Of a DNA stretch of 64,000 nt, positions 8,797 to 17,745 are shown one piece after another. A program made the position numbers and the translations under genes. Position 1 is the first letter of the stretch. Every line of letters starts with the position of its first letter. The stretch comes from CAYVVT01 sp964454335 (lineage in GTDB: Bacteria; Fidelibacterota; UBA8477; JABMPR01), in the NCBI GenBank assembly GCA_964454335.1, contig CAYVVT010000011.1:1-64000 (forward strand), in the 5' to 3' direction. A model generated the notes under the pieces. The model was given only the letters and a program-made list of their open reading frames with translations, searched no databases and was not told the DNA's origin.

Positions 8797-11214
8797 CTAT
8801 GCGACAGCTTCAGCCTCCGGTTCAGCCTTTGGTTTGCGTGTTCTGGCAGACGATTTCTTTGCCGATGTCTTCTTTTTCGCACCCGATTCCAGGGCCAGAT
8901 CATAGACCTCGCAGATCTCGTCCACGAACTTGAATTTCATGCTCTTCTTCACGCGTTCCGGCAACTCCACCAGGTCACCCTCATTCTTCTTGGGTAGGAT
9001 GACGGTCTTGAGACCGGCCCGGTTGGCGGCCATGACCTTCTCCCGTACTCCACCGATGGGCAGAACGGCACCACGCAAGGTGATCTCACCGGTCATCCCC
9101 AGGTTGCTCTTTACCAGGCGCTCGCTTAACAGCGATACAAGTGCGGAGAACAGGGTAACACCAGCCGAAGGACCATCCTTCGGGACGGCACCTGCGGGAA
9201 TGTGTACGTGGATATCCCACTTCTTATAGAAATCAGGATCGATATCGAAGCGCTTGGTGTTTGAGCGGATATAGGAATAAGCCGCCTGGGCGGATTCCTT
9301 CATCACCTCACCGAGTTTACCGGTGAGTTTCAGGGCACCCTTGCCCGGCATCTTCATGGCCTCGATGAACAGGATGTCACCACCCACGGCCGTGTAAGCC
9401 AGACCGATGGCAATACCCGGATTCACCATGCGCTCGGCGATCTCGCCATGACGCTTGGGCGGACCCAGTAATTTCTCAATGCTGCCCCGGGTGATACGCC
9501 GTGCCTTATCATTCCCTTCGGCCCTTTCGCGGGCCACTTTGCGGCACACGTTAGCGATCTGGCGTTCCAGATTACGAACACCGGCCTCGTAGGTGTACTT
9601 ACCGATGATCTCACCGATTGCCGTATCCAGAAAATCGATCTGTTCCTCGTCCAGCCCATGCTCCTTGATCTGCTTGGGGATCAGGTAGGACTTGGCGATA
9701 TGGATCTTCTCTTCCTCGATGTACCCAGGAAAATCGATCATCTCCATACGGTCACGCAGTGGTCCCGGGATGGGATCCAGCCAGTTGGCAGTGGCGATGA
9801 ACATGACCTTGGACAGATCGAAGGGCACTTCCAGATAATGGTCGCTGAATGAGAAATTCTGTTCCGGATCCAGGACCTCCAGCAGTGCGCTGCTGGGATC
9901 ACCGCGGAAATCCATCCCCAGTTTGTCAACCTCGTCCAGCATGAAGACCGGATTTCTGGTCTTGGCCTTCTTCAGGCCCTGAATGACCCGACCCGGCAGC
10001 GCGCCGATGTAGGTCCGGCGGTGACCACGGATCTCGGCTTCATCGCGTACCCCTCCCAGAGAGATGCGGATGAATTCACGACCCAGGGCTCGAGCAATCG
10101 AATGGCCCATGGAAGTCTTGCCTGTTCCGGGAGGACCCTGGAAGCACAGGATGGGACCCTTGATGGGTTCGTCGGGATCCTGCTCCATCTTGAGCTTGCG
10201 GACTGAGAGGAATTCCAGGATACGGTTCTTCACGCGCTTCAGGCCGTAATGGTCTTCGTCCAGGATACGCATGGCTTCCTCGATATCCATGCGGTCCTCG
10301 GTCTCCTTGGACCAGGGCAGTTCCACCAGCCAGTCCAGATAGGTCCGGGAAACGGTATATTCAGGTGAGGAAGGTGGGATCCGCTGGAGGCGGTCCAGTT
10401 CCTTCAGGGCCACCTTGTGGGCCTCTTCCGGCATGCCGGCATTGGCCACCTTCTCCTCCAGCTCCTTCATCTCGATGGTGCTGTCATCCTCGCCCAGCTC
10501 CTTCTTGATGGCCTTCATCTGCTCACGCAGGAAATATTCGCGCTGACTCTTGGAGATCTCCTCCTGGACCTCGGTCTGGATCTTCTCACCGATCTCCTGG
10601 CGCTGGATCTCGCGGTTGATGATCACCGTGGCCTGACGCAGTCGCTCATCCACGCTCTGTTCCTCAAGGATCTCCTGCTTCTCTGCATTGGACAGTTGCA
10701 TCATGGAGATGGCGCGATCCACCAGGCGCGCCGGATGCTGGATGTTCGACAGGAGCGAGATATGTTCCTGGGTGATGTACTCGGCTACCCGGGCCAGTTC
10801 ACGGAACAGGGTTCGCAAGTTGGCCGACATGGCGTCCACTTCCAGATCTGGGTCATAATGTTCGTCAATGCCCTCAACCGAGGCTTTGAAATAAGGATCG
10901 GTCTGGACGTACTGCGTGATGCGTACCCGGTCTCCACCCTGAACGATGGCACTCTGACTGCCGTCCGGCATGTCCAGGATCTTCATGACGGAGGCCGTGG
11001 TCCCCACATCAAACAGGTCCTCGACTCCCGGATTCTCCACGGAACCTTCCTTCTGGGCCACCACGACGATGGTCTTCTTGCCGGCTGGTAATTCTCGCAG
11101 CAGGCGTAAACTGCGTTCACGGCCGATGTACAGGGGAATGACCTGCTGGGGAAAGAGAACGGTATTCCTCAGGGGCATGACGGGTAGTGGGTGAATGATG
11201 TCAGTTTTAGCCAT
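8797..11214 (-). CDS. lon: ATP-dependent Lon protease
   Basis: 805 residues, full length for bacterial LonA. An N-terminal substrate-recognition LON domain (residues ~8-205) and a coiled linker are followed by an AAA+ module with Walker A GPPGTGKT at 360-367 and Walker B FMLDEVDK near 424-431. The C-terminal serine protease domain carries the Ser-Lys dyad: Ser683 in KDGPSAGVT and Lys726 in GGVREKVMAA. The cytosolic enzyme degrades misfolded and regulatory proteins. A Lys/Ala/Ser-rich tail (KKKTSAKKSSARTRKPKAE) after residue 779 is an unstructured addition. An AAGGAG ribosome-binding site precedes the ATG. The gene stands alone between tRNA-Val and the toroid-like gene. Confidence 0.98.
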   Translation of the reverse strand: MAKTDIIHPLPVMPLRNTVLFPQQVIPLYIGRERSLRLLRELPAGKKTIVVVAQKEGSVENPGVEDLFDVGTTASVMKILDMPDGSQSAIVQGGDRVRITQYVQTDPYFKASVEGIDEHYDPDLEVDAMSANLRTLFRELARVAEYITQEHISLLSNIQHPARLVDRAISMMQLSNAEKQEILEEQSVDERLRQATVIINREIQRQEIGEKIQTEVQEEISKSQREYFLREQMKAIKKELGEDDSTIEMKELEEKVANAGMPEEAHKVALKELDRLQRIPPSSPEYTVSRTYLDWLVELPWSKETEDRMDIEEAMRILDEDHYGLKRVKNRILEFLSVRKLKMEQDPDEPIKGPILCFQGPPGTGKTSMGHSIARALGREFIRISLGGVRDEAEIRGHRRTYIGALPGRVIQGLKKAKTRNPVFMLDEVDKLGMDFRGDPSSALLEVLDPEQNFSFSDHYLEVPFDLSKVMFIATANWLDPIPGPLRDRMEMIDFPGYIEEEKIHIAKSYLIPKQIKEHGLDEEQIDFLDTAIGEIIGKYTYEAGVRNLERQIANVCRKVARERAEGNDKARRITRGSIEKLLGPPKRHGEIAERMVNPGIAIGLAYTAVGGDILFIEAMKMPGKGALKLTGKLGEVMKESAQAAYSYIRSNTKRFDIDPDFYKKWDIHVHIPAGAVPKDGPSAGVTLFSALVSLLSERLVKSNLGMTGEITLRGAVLPIGGVREKVMAANRAGLKTVILPKKNEGDLVELPERVKKSMKFKFVDEICEVYDLALESGAKKKTSAKKSSARTRKPKAEPEAEAVA

Positions 11215-11276
11215 TTATTAAAACTCCTTAAATTGTATTCAATTGATAAACCGTCGGGTTTATTTATTCGTAATTC

Positions 11277-12272
11277 TCAATCATCCTCGATCCATTCATC
11301 GACGAAACGGTGTTTCGCATAATACTTGAATACCCTCAGTACACGCAGTGTCACCGCCTCATCCCCACGTCGATCCCGGCCGGCGATGCTGGGCCAGTGC
11401 CCATTCCTGAGCTGCTGTGCTTCCAGCCAATCCAGCAGCTTGCGGATCTTGCGGTCGATGGGCCATTCAGCCATTGCCAATGTCTCCAGCAGCCTCAGAG
11501 TTCCGCCGTGCAGCATGGCCTGGCCGGAATACCCTGTGTAGAATTGATCCCAGGCCTGGATACCGGGGAGAATGCTGCTCTGGTCCGGTGCCAGGATATT
11601 CGTCACCAGGTAGTCGATGCCCTCAGTGACCTCCTGGCGGTGTCTTAATTTTGAACTTTGCGTCAGCGCCCACAGGATGAACATGGTGGTCCATAAGCAG
11701 GATTGATCATCGCTCTCCCCCGGGTGGTCGGTTGACCAGGCGCCATTGGGCTGCTGGGCATCCAGCAGATAATGGATGGCTTTGTCGGCATGTTCGTTCC
11801 CTTCAAGACCCAGGACGATGAAGAGGTAGACCGCCTGTGCATGATGGTAGAATCGCCCGGGAAGACGTCCATCCTTGTCCATCTTCCGGATCAGATAAAC
11901 AAGCTGACTCTGCACCTTCTCCTGCTTGCGGGTAATGCCGAGATCCACCAGTTCATGGAGCTTCTCCAGCTGCTGGAGGATCTGCAGGGTTTGCACCTGC
12001 TGGGGTGCGAGTCCTTTGGTGGACATCTCCAATGGCCACAGACCTTCTGCATTCTGTCGCGCCAGCAGGGACCTGCGGGGTTTGTGCTTGCGCAGGTTGC
12101 GTTTCAGAGCGTTGTAATCCTCGCTGCTGTCATCATCAAGAATATCCCTGAACAGAAAGAAACGGACAGGCAGACTACCGGAACTCATTATGAGCTCAAT
12201 GGGATCCTTCCGCAGTGAAGCGATCCAGTCAGAAAAGGCCGATTTATGGATTGTGACTGGCATAGATGGCAA
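11277..12272 (-). CDS. Conserved protein with alpha-toroid (prenyltransferase/squalene-oxidase-like) repeats
   Basis: 331 residues without signal peptide or membrane segment. Repeated helical units with the signature of terpenoid-cyclase/prenyltransferase alpha-alpha toroids are visible: NAEGLWPLE, KDGRLPGRFYH, QPNGAWSTDHPGE and LRNGHWPSIAGRDRRGDEA. The catalytic DxDD of squalene-hopene cyclases is not evident, so a cyclase role is not supported; similar toroid-only proteins of unknown function are common in bacteria. Just upstream of lon on the same strand, ~60 nt away, with a small hairpin (AAACC/GGTTT) between them. Function unknown. Confidence 0.6.
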   Translation of the reverse strand: MPSMPVTIHKSAFSDWIASLRKDPIELIMSSGSLPVRFFLFRDILDDDSSEDYNALKRNLRKHKPRRSLLARQNAEGLWPLEMSTKGLAPQQVQTLQILQQLEKLHELVDLGITRKQEKVQSQLVYLIRKMDKDGRLPGRFYHHAQAVYLFIVLGLEGNEHADKAIHYLLDAQQPNGAWSTDHPGESDDQSCLWTTMFILWALTQSSKLRHRQEVTEGIDYLVTNILAPDQSSILPGIQAWDQFYTGYSGQAMLHGGTLRLLETLAMAEWPIDRKIRKLLDWLEAQQLRNGHWPSIAGRDRRGDEAVTLRVLRVFKYYAKHRFVDEWIEDD

Positions 12273-12387
12273 TCTAACACTTAATCTGGCGGTTCAAAGC
12301 GTGTTTCTTCATGAGCTGTTGGAAATTTCAACCGAGCTAACGCGGAATTGTTCCAGGCTAATTATTGCAAATCATAAAAATGCCAAT

Positions 12388-12490
12388 ACGAGCGGAGTGA
12401 CAACGCAGCGTGGTGACCCCGGAAGTCTTTCCGGGACCTACCAGATCGCCACGCCCGCCTTCGTCAGGCTACGGCGGACTCGCGATGACT
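12388..12490. repeat. Dispersed imperfect palindromic repeat
   Basis: Contains CCGGAAGTCTTTCCGG (12419-12434, a 6-bp stem) and a second hairpin at 12455-12477 with stem CCGCC/GGCGG and loop centre TCGTCAGGCTA, ending TCGCGATGAC. Related palindromes ending TCGCAATGAC and GTCATTGC appear near 13.1 kb, so this belongs to a repeat family within the genome. Confidence 0.5.
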
Positions 12491-12512
12491 CTGAATATGA
12501 AGGTTCTGAATC

Positions 12513-12541
12513 AAAAAACCCCGGTCAAGACCGGGGTTTTT
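12513..12541 (-). terminator. Rho-independent terminator of the Fe-S carrier gene
   Basis: AAAAAACCCCGGTC AAGA CCGGGGTTTTT: a GC-rich stem with A/T tracts on both sides. It lies 21 nt past the stop of the minus-strand IscA/ErpA-type gene. Confidence 0.8.
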
Positions 12542-12561
12542 CACCGAGGAGAGTATGGGAA

Positions 12562-12888
12562 TCAGGCATTGAAGGAGTTGCCGCATCCACAATGGGACTT
12601 GGCATTCGGGTTACTTATCCTGAATCCCACATGTTGGTTATCTTCTAGATAGTCAATATTGGCGCCCTGCAGCATTGGCAGACTGTTGGGATCTACCAGC
12701 ACGCGAACACCATTCGATTCGTCGATCTGATCTTCCGGCAGCGGATTGCTCTCCAGGGTCATGCCATAGCTGTACCCTGAGCAGCATCCGTCTTTCACAA
12801 AAACGCGCAGGCCTCCGTCACCGGGGATATCCTGTTCAGCGAGCATGCCCTTGATCTTGTCGGCTGCATTCTCACTTAACTGTATCAT
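12562..12888 (-). CDS. HesB/IscA/ErpA-type iron-sulfur carrier protein
   Basis: 108 residues, the usual A-type carrier size. It has the family N-terminal LSENAADKIKGML, the Gly-Gly-Cys-Ser-like segment FVKDGCCSGYSYGM and the C-terminal CGC ligand motif SHCGCGNSF. The three conserved cysteines bind or transfer Fe-S clusters to client apoproteins in the cytoplasm. No other isc/suf gene is nearby. Whether it is ErpA, IscA or SufA cannot be decided from sequence alone. Confidence 0.92.
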   Translation of the reverse strand: MIQLSENAADKIKGMLAEQDIPGDGGLRVFVKDGCCSGYSYGMTLESNPLPEDQIDESNGVRVLVDPNSLPMLQGANIDYLEDNQHVGFRISNPNAKSHCGCGNSFNA

Positions 12889-13007
12889 ATAGGTCTCCGA
12901 TTGGATTTGTTCATGTTCAACGGGAGAAAGATGACATAATTCGTCACAATATGCAACTGAAATCGATTCTCATTTGGATGAGCTGTCATAATAACCTCAA
13001 TTAGTCA

Positions 13008-13251
13008 CCCTGGGCTTGTAGAGAGGCGAGTGTATCTGCTGCTCTTTGGAGGTTGCTTTGCCGTGCTTCCTTCGATACGCCCTTCGGGCTACTCAGGATG
13101 ACTAGCACGGCTCGCAATGACCGTTTTGATGGCTAATGTCATTGCCTGCCGGCCGCTGCACGGCAGCAGGCGGGCGAGCCCCTCCCGCGGAGGGGCGTGG
13201 CAACCTCGTATGTCAATCACTGAGCGTGCTTACCTCTCTACAAGCTCAGGG
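13008..13251. mobile_element. MITE-like element with ~24-bp terminal inverted repeats
   Basis: The left end (13008-13031) reads CCCTGGGCTTGTAGAGAGGC... and the reverse complement of the right end (13228-13251) reads CCCTGAGCTTGTAGAGAGGT...; 20 of 24 positions match. The 244-bp interior has no plausible gene but holds two facing palindromic repeats (a ...TCGCAATGAC end near 13120, a GTCATTGC... start near 13138, a CCCCTCCCGCGGAGGGG stem near 13179-13195). No clear target duplication is visible. It could be a nonautonomous element or a composite of REP-like repeats. Confidence 0.5.
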
Positions 13252-13278
13252 CATTCTGCTCAAATAACTCTTGGAGTT

Positions 13279-13797
13279 TTACTCAATGTCCTTCAGCTCA
13301 AACCGCCAGGAACAGTAGTACTCCTCCGGATGCTCGTCCGGAGGGCAGCATTCACAACTGGTCTGTATCCTGGGATCGATGGTGCTGGCAAATCCAGCAT
13401 ACTCGACGAGCCCGACATCCCTACAGGGGAAATCCGGTAGACCCTTTCGTTTACGCGCATCCTGGACCCGGCAGGTGTTCATCCGGAAGGTGAAACCTGA
13501 TCCTGATTCATCAACGACCTCCTGTTCGTTCAAGAATGCATAAAGCCTCATGTCCAGAGCCTGCTTCAAGCCCTCCAGACCCGAATGTTCAGCGATATCG
13601 TGCCGTCTTTTGATCCGTTTTGCTTCGATGCGGGTGAATGCTTCCCAGGCGTCCCGGTCACAACTGATGGCTGCCTCCATTCCGAAGCGTTGTTCAACAG
13701 CCTGGAACCACAGACCGTCATGTGCCAGCCAGTTCCTGGCAAAATCCCGCAGCATCCCCAGTAACTCCTCACGTGAAAGTGCATCCGTCTGCGACAT
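13279..13797 (-). CDS. DUF6125-like (L-2-amino-thiazoline-4-carboxylate hydrolase-like) protein
   Basis: 172 residues from ATG 13797, chosen because GAGGGG lies 8-9 nt upstream; the frame stays open to 13869, but that extension has no ribosome-binding site. The segment FARNWLAHDGLWFQAVEQRFGMEAAI... with EAKRIKRRH matches what I recall of the DUF6125 family of small soluble proteins often found in anaerobes. The C-terminal half has six cysteines (NTCRVQD, DFPCRD, TSCECCPPDEH, YYCSW), suggesting a metal or cofactor site. It is divergent from the cytochrome operon starting at 14072. Biochemical function is unknown. Confidence 0.6.
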   Translation of the reverse strand: MSQTDALSREELLGMLRDFARNWLAHDGLWFQAVEQRFGMEAAISCDRDAWEAFTRIEAKRIKRRHDIAEHSGLEGLKQALDMRLYAFLNEQEVVDESGSGFTFRMNTCRVQDARKRKGLPDFPCRDVGLVEYAGFASTIDPRIQTSCECCPPDEHPEEYYCSWRFELKDIE

Positions 13798-14071
13798 GGT
13801 AAAGATCCCCTCGTGTTTTTTGACGTTTTTTAGAAGTGCAGAAATCATGCAAAGATTCTTTCCTGGCATACGACAATTCAGTCAGAAAGGAATTTCAGAA
13901 ATACATGCCAAAGCGAACTGTTTTCTCAAGGGTAATTATTAGTTTAGGTATCTATTAATTGCCAAGATCAATAATTTGCTGAATGGCACTATTTTTGTAA
14001 TTATATTTTATCTGTTCACTGACAATCATCATCACCTCAAACATGCTGAATGAGGGCGGAGGGGAAAAGCC

Positions 14072-14653
14072 ATGAAACGTACAATCAGTATTCTGTTGAT
14101 CATCTGTGTCGCCGTTGCCTTTGCAGCTGATCCAGCCTACATCGGTTCAAAGAGATGCGGGATGTGTCACAAGAAGGAAGAGAGCGGCGCTCAGCTGGGT
14201 AAATGGAAAGCAGGACCGCATGTGGGCGCATACGAAACATTACTAACGGAAGAATCCAAGACAATCGCCAAGGAGCAGGGTCTCACCACAGCTCCTGAAG
14301 AATCCCCCGAGTGTCTGGTCTGTCACGTCACCGGTTGGGGATCTGCCAGCGGCTATCAGATCGAAGTGGATCCAGAGGACACCAAGGCCGTGAAGCTTAA
14401 TGAAGCGCTCAAAGGTGTCGGTTGCGAATCCTGTCATGGTGCCGGCAGTCTGTACAAAAGCAAATCCAAGATGGTGGCCATCTATCTCGGTGAAGCGGAT
14501 GGGGCAGCCCTGGGACTCCTCGAACCGGACGAAGCCAACTGTGTAACCTGTCATAACGAGGATTCACCCACCTACAGGGTCTTTGATTACTCTGTGAGGG
14601 TCAAGGAGATCACACACCCCTATCCCGAGGGTTACACGACACCTCAGAAATAG
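14072..14653 (+). CDS. Periplasmic tetraheme cytochrome c, c554-like
   Basis: 193 residues with a signal peptide (MKRTISILLIICVAVAFA) and four CXXCH motifs: CGMCH, CLVCH, CESCH and CVTCH. The order and surrounding text (YIGSKRCGMCHKKE near the start, WGSASGY, GVGCESCHGAGS) match the cytochrome c554 family, a fold that shuttles electrons among multiheme proteins. GGAGGGG lies 7 nt before ATG. First gene of a + strand operon of three cytochromes; an AT-rich 270-nt gap upstream separates it from the divergent DUF6125-like gene and must hold its promoter. Role inferred: soluble periplasmic electron carrier in the heme pathway. Confidence 0.85.
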   Translation: MKRTISILLIICVAVAFAADPAYIGSKRCGMCHKKEESGAQLGKWKAGPHVGAYETLLTEESKTIAKEQGLTTAPEESPECLVCHVTGWGSASGYQIEVDPEDTKAVKLNEALKGVGCESCHGAGSLYKSKSKMVAIYLGEADGAALGLLEPDEANCVTCHNEDSPTYRVFDYSVRVKEITHPYPEGYTTPQK

Positions 14654-14682
14654 ACGCTGATTACAGCCAGGAGTCCATTGTG

Positions 14683-15669
14683 ATGCGCGTCGTCTGCCTG
14701 ATCCTGTTCATCGTGGTCGCAGTCCACGGCCAAACTACTGAAAGCTCTGAATATCCTGCAGAGATCCGTATCGATGCACTGGAGAGCATTTTCCATCCGG
14801 TGATCTTTGCGCATGGACTGCACGCCGAGATGTCATACATGGGAAGCGGCTGTGCGGTCTGCCATCATTTTGCGGAAGATGACGAATTCGCACCCTGTGT
14901 AGATTGTCATGAGAAGGACGTCGGTGATCTCTCCATGCCGGCCCTCAATGGCGCTTACCATCGGAATTGTCTCTCCTGTCACCGGGATTGGGCCATTGAA
15001 CAGGTCTGCGAATCCTGTCACGTCAAGAAACTGCTTAAGAAATGGGTGGATCCGGCCAAACATCTGGATCCAACTGATTTTATCGGAAAGGATCATCCAC
15101 CGATCCAGACACCGTCACTTCTGGTGTTCGAAACTCCGGATCTCGGTGGCTTGGTGACCTTCCACCACAATGAACATGTGGACCTGTACCAGTACAAATG
15201 CGAACACTGTCACCGTGAGGAAAACTGTTCCAAGTGTCACAACTACACACCCAGCCCCAAGCCTGTGGTGGTCCATCTACCTGACGAACATGATCCCTGT
15301 ATCCAATGCCACGATACCGACGATGGTGATTGCGAGATCTGTCATAGCGATGAGATCTCAACCGGTTTTACCCACAGCCTGACAGGCTGGCCGTTGAAAG
15401 CTTACCATGCCGACGGGGATTGTAATGCCTGCCACCCGGCTGATGTCCCGGTGCAGGCGCAGGATCGGACATGCAACAGCTGTCACAGCAATTTCGAGGT
15501 GGGTGAATTTGATCACGCCGCTACCGGTCTGGTGCTCAACGACGATCATATCGATTTCGATTGTTACGAATGCCACGAGAATGAGAAGTACGACCAGGCG
15601 CCCTATTGCAGTGAATGTCACGATGACGACGTGGAATTCCCTGCCGACTTGCCTGGCGTTCGGAAATAG
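14683..15669 (+). CDS. Periplasmic 12-heme cytochrome c (c3/c7-type repeats)
   Basis: 328 residues from ATG 14683; a GTG directly before it (14680) is equally placed behind AGGAG. A signal peptide (VVCLILFIVVAVHGQ) precedes twelve CXXCH motifs spread over the whole chain: CAVCH, CVDCH, CLSCH, CESCH, CEHCH, CSKCH, CIQCH, CEICH, CNACH, CNSCH, CYECH, CSECH. Many extra histidines (FHHNEH, VVVHLPDEH) can serve as sixth ligands, as in class III low-potential cytochromes. It probably forms a nanowire-like periplasmic chain passing electrons between the inner membrane b/c enzyme encoded next and outer-membrane acceptors. 29 nt after the c554-like gene. Confidence 0.88.
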   Translation: MRVVCLILFIVVAVHGQTTESSEYPAEIRIDALESIFHPVIFAHGLHAEMSYMGSGCAVCHHFAEDDEFAPCVDCHEKDVGDLSMPALNGAYHRNCLSCHRDWAIEQVCESCHVKKLLKKWVDPAKHLDPTDFIGKDHPPIQTPSLLVFETPDLGGLVTFHHNEHVDLYQYKCEHCHREENCSKCHNYTPSPKPVVVHLPDEHDPCIQCHDTDDGDCEICHSDEISTGFTHSLTGWPLKAYHADGDCNACHPADVPVQAQDRTCNSCHSNFEVGEFDHAATGLVLNDDHIDFDCYECHENEKYDQAPYCSECHDDDVEFPADLPGVRK

Positions 15670-15713
15670 AAGCTACTCGCAATCTATAATCAATCAGAGG
15701 GGGACTAACTCTG

Positions 15714-17657
15714 ATGCCTAGTAAACTGCAAATCCTGCTTTCAGTACCGATGCTTGTCTGTCTCCTGGCTTTCCCCATGATGGCACAGGATGATGAGGAT
15801 TATGAATATCTGGACAGTGACATGTGCGTGGACTGCCACGAGGAAAGCCTGCACGGGACGGATATTGAGGAAGATCTCTCTAAATCCATGCACGATGGCT
15901 TCGAATGCCTGGATTGTCACTCTGACAAGGATACCGACCCTCACCGCGAAGATTCAGAATTCGTTGTTGGCTGCGAGGGATGTCGTGATTGTCATGACGA
16001 TGCCTCCGAAGAATACCAGGCTCATGGCCGGGCCGTCATCGGTGAATGTTCCGATATGCCCAAGTGCTCTGATTGCCATGGCGACCATGACGTACTTTCC
16101 TCTGGCATGAAGGCATCCAAGACGCATCCATCCAATGTTTCGAATACCTGTGCCAAGTGTCATGAGAACCTGGACATGGTAAAACAGTATGATATCATGT
16201 CCGATCATCCGGCAACTGTTTATGAGAGCAGTGTCCACGGTCAGGCTACTGAAGGAGGCGTCCTGGACGCAGCTACCTGTAATGACTGTCACGGTGTCGG
16301 AGGATCAGGGCACATGATCCTGCATGCCGCAGACGTGGAGTCGGCCATCTCTCATTTCAACATTCCAGAAACCTGCGGCAAGTGCCATCCTGAGGAGACC
16401 CAGGCATATCTCGAGGGAATACATGGTAAACTTGCTGCCCGCGGCAGGGGTGGCTCACCAGTCTGTACGGATTGTCACGGCGAACATGGCATCATCGCTC
16501 CAAGTGATCCGGACTCACCGGTCTCAAAGCATCGCGTGGCTGCGGCAACCTGTGAACCCTGCCACGAATCAGCAGTGGTCAATGAACGCCTGGGTGTATC
16601 TGCCAGGGGTGAGGTTCATACTTACGTTGACAGTTACCATGGCCTGAAAAGTGAGGCCGGCGATGTGAGCGTGGCAAATTGCGAATCCTGCCATGGCGCC
16701 CACCGCATCCTGCCGAGTACGGATTCCACATCTACCATCCATGCTTCAAATCTGAGTACCACCTGTGGAGAATGCCATCCGGGCATCTCCGCGGAACTGG
16801 CTGCCATCAAGATCCATGATTACGAGGATTCGGATCCCCGGGCTCCACTGGCAATCCTCATCGAGAAGATCTACATCCTGCTCATCGCCATCACCATTGG
16901 CGGTATGTTCCTGCATACACTGCTGGATTATATCAAGCAGGTACGGATGCAGATGAAGCAGCCTTCCATTCGCCGCATGCGGGGTCTAGAGGTTGCCCAG
17001 CACACCTTCCTGCTCATCTCCTTCTTCGTTCTGGTCATCTCAGGTTTTTCACTGCGTTTTAACGAATCCTTTATTGCCCGATTGTTCTTCGGCTGGGATG
17101 GGGGTTTCGAATTCCGTGGAGTGGTCCACCGCTATGCAGCCGTCGTCATGATCATCACATCCTTGTGGCATGTGGTGTTCGTGTTCACGCAACGGGGAAG
17201 ACAGTTTGTGAAGGATATGATACCTGGATTAAGGGATTTCAGTGAATTCTTCCACATGGTCCTCTGGTTTTTCGATAAACGACCATCTGAACCCAAGTTT
17301 GGACGCTTTGCCTATGGGGAAAAGCTGGAATACTGGGCCGGGGTCTGGGGCAATGCGGTGATGATCATTACCGGACTGGTCCTGTGGTTTGATAACTATT
17401 TCATTCAGCTGGCCTCCAAAGCCCTCATCGATGTGGCCCTGGTGATCCACTACTGGGAAGCCTGGCTTGCCACCCTGGCCATCCTTATATGGCATCTCTA
17501 CAACACGGTGTTCAGGCCCAGCGTCGCTCCCATGAATACGAGCTGGCTCAGCGGCAGCATGCCCCGCCAGATGTTCGAACACGAGCATGGCGGCACCATT
17601 CCGGATACGGATCTCAATCCTCAGGACGAGGAACCAAAACATCGCGTTGAGTTATAG
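15714..17657 (+). CDS. Fused 11-heme cytochrome c / cytochrome b quinone oxidoreductase (CbcL-like)
   Basis: 647 residues. A signal segment (1-24) is followed by 11 CXXCH motifs between residues 38 and 355, the third as the unusual CEGCRDCH. A membrane helix (~379-405) leads into a four-to-five-helix cytochrome b domain (~425-605). Histidines placed to ligate two b hemes are His430, His472, His486, His579 and His594. This architecture, periplasmic multiheme c joined to a diheme b module, is that of CbcL in Geobacter, which oxidises menaquinol for extracellular respiration; naming the function here is inference. The b module is homologous to the separate protein at 25973-26668, and the c module to 26665-27684. 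Last gene of its operon, before a terminator. Confidence 0.85.
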   Translation: MPSKLQILLSVPMLVCLLAFPMMAQDDEDYEYLDSDMCVDCHEESLHGTDIEEDLSKSMHDGFECLDCHSDKDTDPHREDSEFVVGCEGCRDCHDDASEEYQAHGRAVIGECSDMPKCSDCHGDHDVLSSGMKASKTHPSNVSNTCAKCHENLDMVKQYDIMSDHPATVYESSVHGQATEGGVLDAATCNDCHGVGGSGHMILHAADVESAISHFNIPETCGKCHPEETQAYLEGIHGKLAARGRGGSPVCTDCHGEHGIIAPSDPDSPVSKHRVAAATCEPCHESAVVNERLGVSARGEVHTYVDSYHGLKSEAGDVSVANCESCHGAHRILPSTDSTSTIHASNLSTTCGECHPGISAELAAIKIHDYEDSDPRAPLAILIEKIYILLIAITIGGMFLHTLLDYIKQVRMQMKQPSIRRMRGLEVAQHTFLLISFFVLVISGFSLRFNESFIARLFFGWDGGFEFRGVVHRYAAVVMIITSLWHVVFVFTQRGRQFVKDMIPGLRDFSEFFHMVLWFFDKRPSEPKFGRFAYGEKLEYWAGVWGNAVMIITGLVLWFDNYFIQLASKALIDVALVIHYWEAWLATLAILIWHLYNTVFRPSVAPMNTSWLSGSMPRQMFEHEHGGTIPDTDLNPQDEEPKHRVEL

Positions 17658-17700
17658 CGGGACAGCGTCTATCTGTCATACACGATAGTCATAAATAACA

Positions 17701-17723
17701 AAGGGGCTCCAGTGGAGCCCCTT
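17701..17723. terminator. Bidirectional terminator between convergent cytochrome operons
   Basis: AAGGGGCTCC AGT GGAGCCCCTT: a perfect 10-bp stem with A-rich and T-rich flanks, 43 nt after the + strand operon and 23 nt after the end of the minus-strand operon. Confidence 0.8.
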
Positions 17724-17745
17724 TGCGTTCTGCCAACTTCAGAAA

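Noticed and set aside
10417..11091. 224-codon open frame opposite lon
   Set aside because: Leu/His/Asp-rich antisense shadow of a highly conserved Lon coding frame.
11277..12272. Squalene-hopene cyclase
   Set aside because: Only half the usual length and no DxDD motif; only the toroid repeat is shared.
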